Source: Spirochaetota bacterium (lineage in GTDB: Bacteria > Spirochaetota > UBA4802 > UB4802). From it: a stretch of 7,370 bases of DNA. Below the pieces are notes generated by a model. It was given only the letters and a program-made list of their open reading frames with translations. It searched no databases and was not told the origin of the DNA. The stretch covers positions 1 through 7,370 of the forward strand of contig JAGYNX010000094.1 in assembly GCA_018399855.1 (NCBI GenBank), given 5' to 3'. Position numbers and translations under genes: made by a program. Shown piece by piece: positions 6,011 through 7,370 of this stretch (positions are counted from its first letter, which is position 1; each line of letters opens with the position of its first letter).

Positions 6011-7201
6011 ATGTATAAACCATTATATACTCTATTACTGGTATTCTCTCTTGCATGCATTATTGCAATGATGTCATGTGCCATGCCCTCCAAACAAGGT
6101 GGGCGAGCGTTGTATGAGGACACGAAAGAATCGGCCTCAAGTTTCGAACGTCCTGCACCCCGGATGAAAAAAATGCGTGACAGGGCTGAAGGTGAAATGC
6201 CACGGGATTCTTCTGCTCCCGCTGAAAAAGAAGATACACCCCGCCAGCGGATGATAATATATAATGCCGAACTGGACCTGGAAGTTGACAGGATAAAGGA
6301 TACCCTTGAGATCATCGAACGCAAAACAAAACTATACGAAGGGTTTATCGAGTCTGTTGTGACATCGGATACATATAAGAAGGCTACGGTTGTTGTGCGT
6401 GTACCGGTAGCAGATTTTGAAAGGGCAGTGGATGAACTGGCAAAAACAGGTACGGTTACCGGCCGAAAGGTTTCTGCCAGTGACATCACAATGGAATTCC
6501 AGGATATCACACTAAGGCTTCAAACAAATAAAAAGATACGCGAACGCCTGTACCTGCTGTTGAAAAACACCAGAGATCCCAAACAGAAAGTTAAAATTTT
6601 ACGAGAAATAGAGAAACTCGATAAAAAAATTGAGACACTACGAGCAACAATAGAATATCTTCGATCGAAGGCTGATTTTTCAACAATAACCATTCATCTT
6701 ACTGCCAGGGTAAGAGAAGTCGTTCACCGGTATATTCCATCTCCTTTCACCTGGGTTGCCAGGATTAACGCGGATAAACGCACAATTTTTAATGATAGTG
6801 TTTCTGTTGATTATACGAAACCAGGTGAATTTTTTGATCTTTCAAAGAATTATTTCGATGCTGAGGGTGAATATTTATTCAAGACACCCCGGGGTGAATG
6901 CGGTATCCGTATGAGCTCTGTTGAAAACTACCCACCCGCTGATACTGAGTTCTGGAAAGAGGCAATATTATATGAATTTGAAAACAGGTATTATAAGAAT
7001 GTCAAGGCTGAAGAAGATTTAAGTATTAATGAATTTTCCAATATTGATGTAGAATTAAAAGATGGAACATGGTATTCGTTATTCCTGAGGGTAATTGACG
7101 ATACCATTCTCGTTATTGAAGTGAAAGCTGTTAGTAAAGAAGTATATGAAAAATATAAGAAAGAGATAGTGGGTTTTATTAAGTCAATCAATGATGAATA
7201 A
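6011..7201 (+). CDS. DUF4349-domain lipoprotein with an extra C-terminal domain
   Basis: This 396-residue protein is probably exported and lipidated. A hydrophobic leader (about 5-20) ends at AMMSC, with Cys23 the likely lipidated residue; the lipobox is loose (Met at -3), as spirochaetal lipoboxes often are. Residues 24-79 are a polar Pro/Glu/Lys linker. Residues 80-233 match DUF4349: RMIIYNAELDLEV, the VVVRVPVADFERAVDEL segment, the DITMEFQDITLRL segment, a helical hairpin (about 170-222) and DFSTITIHL. DUF4349 proteins usually end in a membrane helix. Here a soluble alpha/beta region (about 243-396) follows instead, ending in WYSLFLRVIDDTILVIEV and a basic helix, which recalls PsbP/Mog1-like folds. 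The biochemical role of DUF4349 is unknown. The start has no Shine-Dalgarno sequence; ATG 6011 is chosen because it gives the complete signal sequence and no start codon lies close upstream in frame. The 3' part looks more AT-rich than the flagellar genes. Confidence 0.87.
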   Translation: MYKPLYTLLLVFSLACIIAMMSCAMPSKQGGRALYEDTKESASSFERPAPRMKKMRDRAEGEMPRDSSAPAEKEDTPRQRMIIYNAELDLEVDRIKDTLEIIERKTKLYEGFIESVVTSDTYKKATVVVRVPVADFERAVDELAKTGTVTGRKVSASDITMEFQDITLRLQTNKKIRERLYLLLKNTRDPKQKVKILREIEKLDKKIETLRATIEYLRSKADFSTITIHLTARVREVVHRYIPSPFTWVARINADKRTIFNDSVSVDYTKPGEFFDLSKNYFDAEGEYLFKTPRGECGIRMSSVENYPPADTEFWKEAILYEFENRYYKNVKAEEDLSINEFSNIDVELKDGTWYSLFLRVIDDTILVIEVKAVSKEVYEKYKKEIVGFIKSINDE

Positions 7202-7205
7202 TATC

Positions 7206-7370
7206 ATGAAAAAAGTAATTATTACTGTATTTGCAGCCATGTTTGCGTTAACCGGCTTTTGCGGTGCCGCGAAAAATGAAATGGAAATTTTACGCAGCGT
7301 ATATAACGTTGGTGTATACAACACGGTAAATTTTACAAATGAGACAAAGGTATTTACACGGGAACAGGGA
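7206..7370 (+). CDS. Exported protein, 5' part only (runs past the window end)
   Basis: ATG at 7206 opens a frame of 55 codons with no stop to the window end. The N-terminus MKKVIITVFAAMFALTGF is a clear Sec signal peptide: two lysines, a hydrophobic core to about residue 18, and likely cleavage near CGAA (19-22). Cys19 is not in a good lipobox (TGFC), so signal peptidase I is more likely than lipidation. The mature part seen so far (KNEMEILRSVYNVGVYNTV and on) is not one I recognise. It starts 4 nt after the lipoprotein stop codon and has no obvious ribosome binding site of its own, so it is probably translated by coupling in the same transcript. Together the two genes form an envelope-protein unit after the flagellar genes. 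Confidence 0.7.
   Translation, partial: MKKVIITVFAAMFALTGFCGAAKNEMEILRSVYNVGVYNTVNFTNETKVFTREQG

Noticed and set aside
6001..6510. 169-codon antisense reading frame opposite the lipoprotein gene
   Set aside because: The + strand has a signal peptide and the DUF4349 pattern here. The antisense product is Ser-rich with no recognisable features.

Overview
The window holds the middle of a flagellar operon, all on the + strand, with a lipoprotein locus after it. The gene order is fliF (3' part), fliG, fliH, fliI, fliJ, a small unrecognised gene, flbB, then a DUF4349-type lipoprotein gene and the start of another exported-protein gene. The bacterium is most likely a spirochaete (Spirochaetota). 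The fliF-G-H-I-J order followed by flbB, an anchored coiled-coil protein with an MgtE-N/MotE-like C-terminus, is the arrangement known from Borrelia and Treponema. FlbB there is a collar component of periplasmic flagella. The Gly/Pro-rich loop of FliF and the VFKPGEV start of FliH also look spirochaetal. I cannot fix the class or genus from this window.

Positions 1-5952 are tightly packed. The gaps are 72 nt (fliF-fliG), an 8-nt overlap (fliG-fliH), then 11, 15, 20 and 35 nt. This fits one polycistronic transcript, with a candidate internal promoter before fliG. The products build one machine. FliF is the inner-membrane MS ring, FliG is the rotor switch protein on its cytoplasmic face, FliH, FliI and FliJ are the export ATPase complex, and FlbB is a periplasmic collar protein. 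The 144-residue protein between fliJ and flbB has no function I recognise. Its first 20 residues resemble, from memory, the leader of flagellum-linked lytic transglycosylases, but no catalytic domain follows.

Positions 5953-6010 look like a transcription boundary. They hold a perfect TTGACA box and a small inverted repeat, and the predicted transcript start falls on or next to the next ATG, which has no Shine-Dalgarno sequence. I see no convincing terminator. From 6011 the genes encode cell-envelope proteins: a lipoprotein with a DUF4349 domain and an unusual extra C-terminal domain, then, after 4 nt, a signal-peptide protein cut by the window end.

I see no RNA gene, CRISPR array, mobile element or long repeat. 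Long antisense reading frames over the flagellar genes look like shadows. No stretch over 300 bases lacks a gene.
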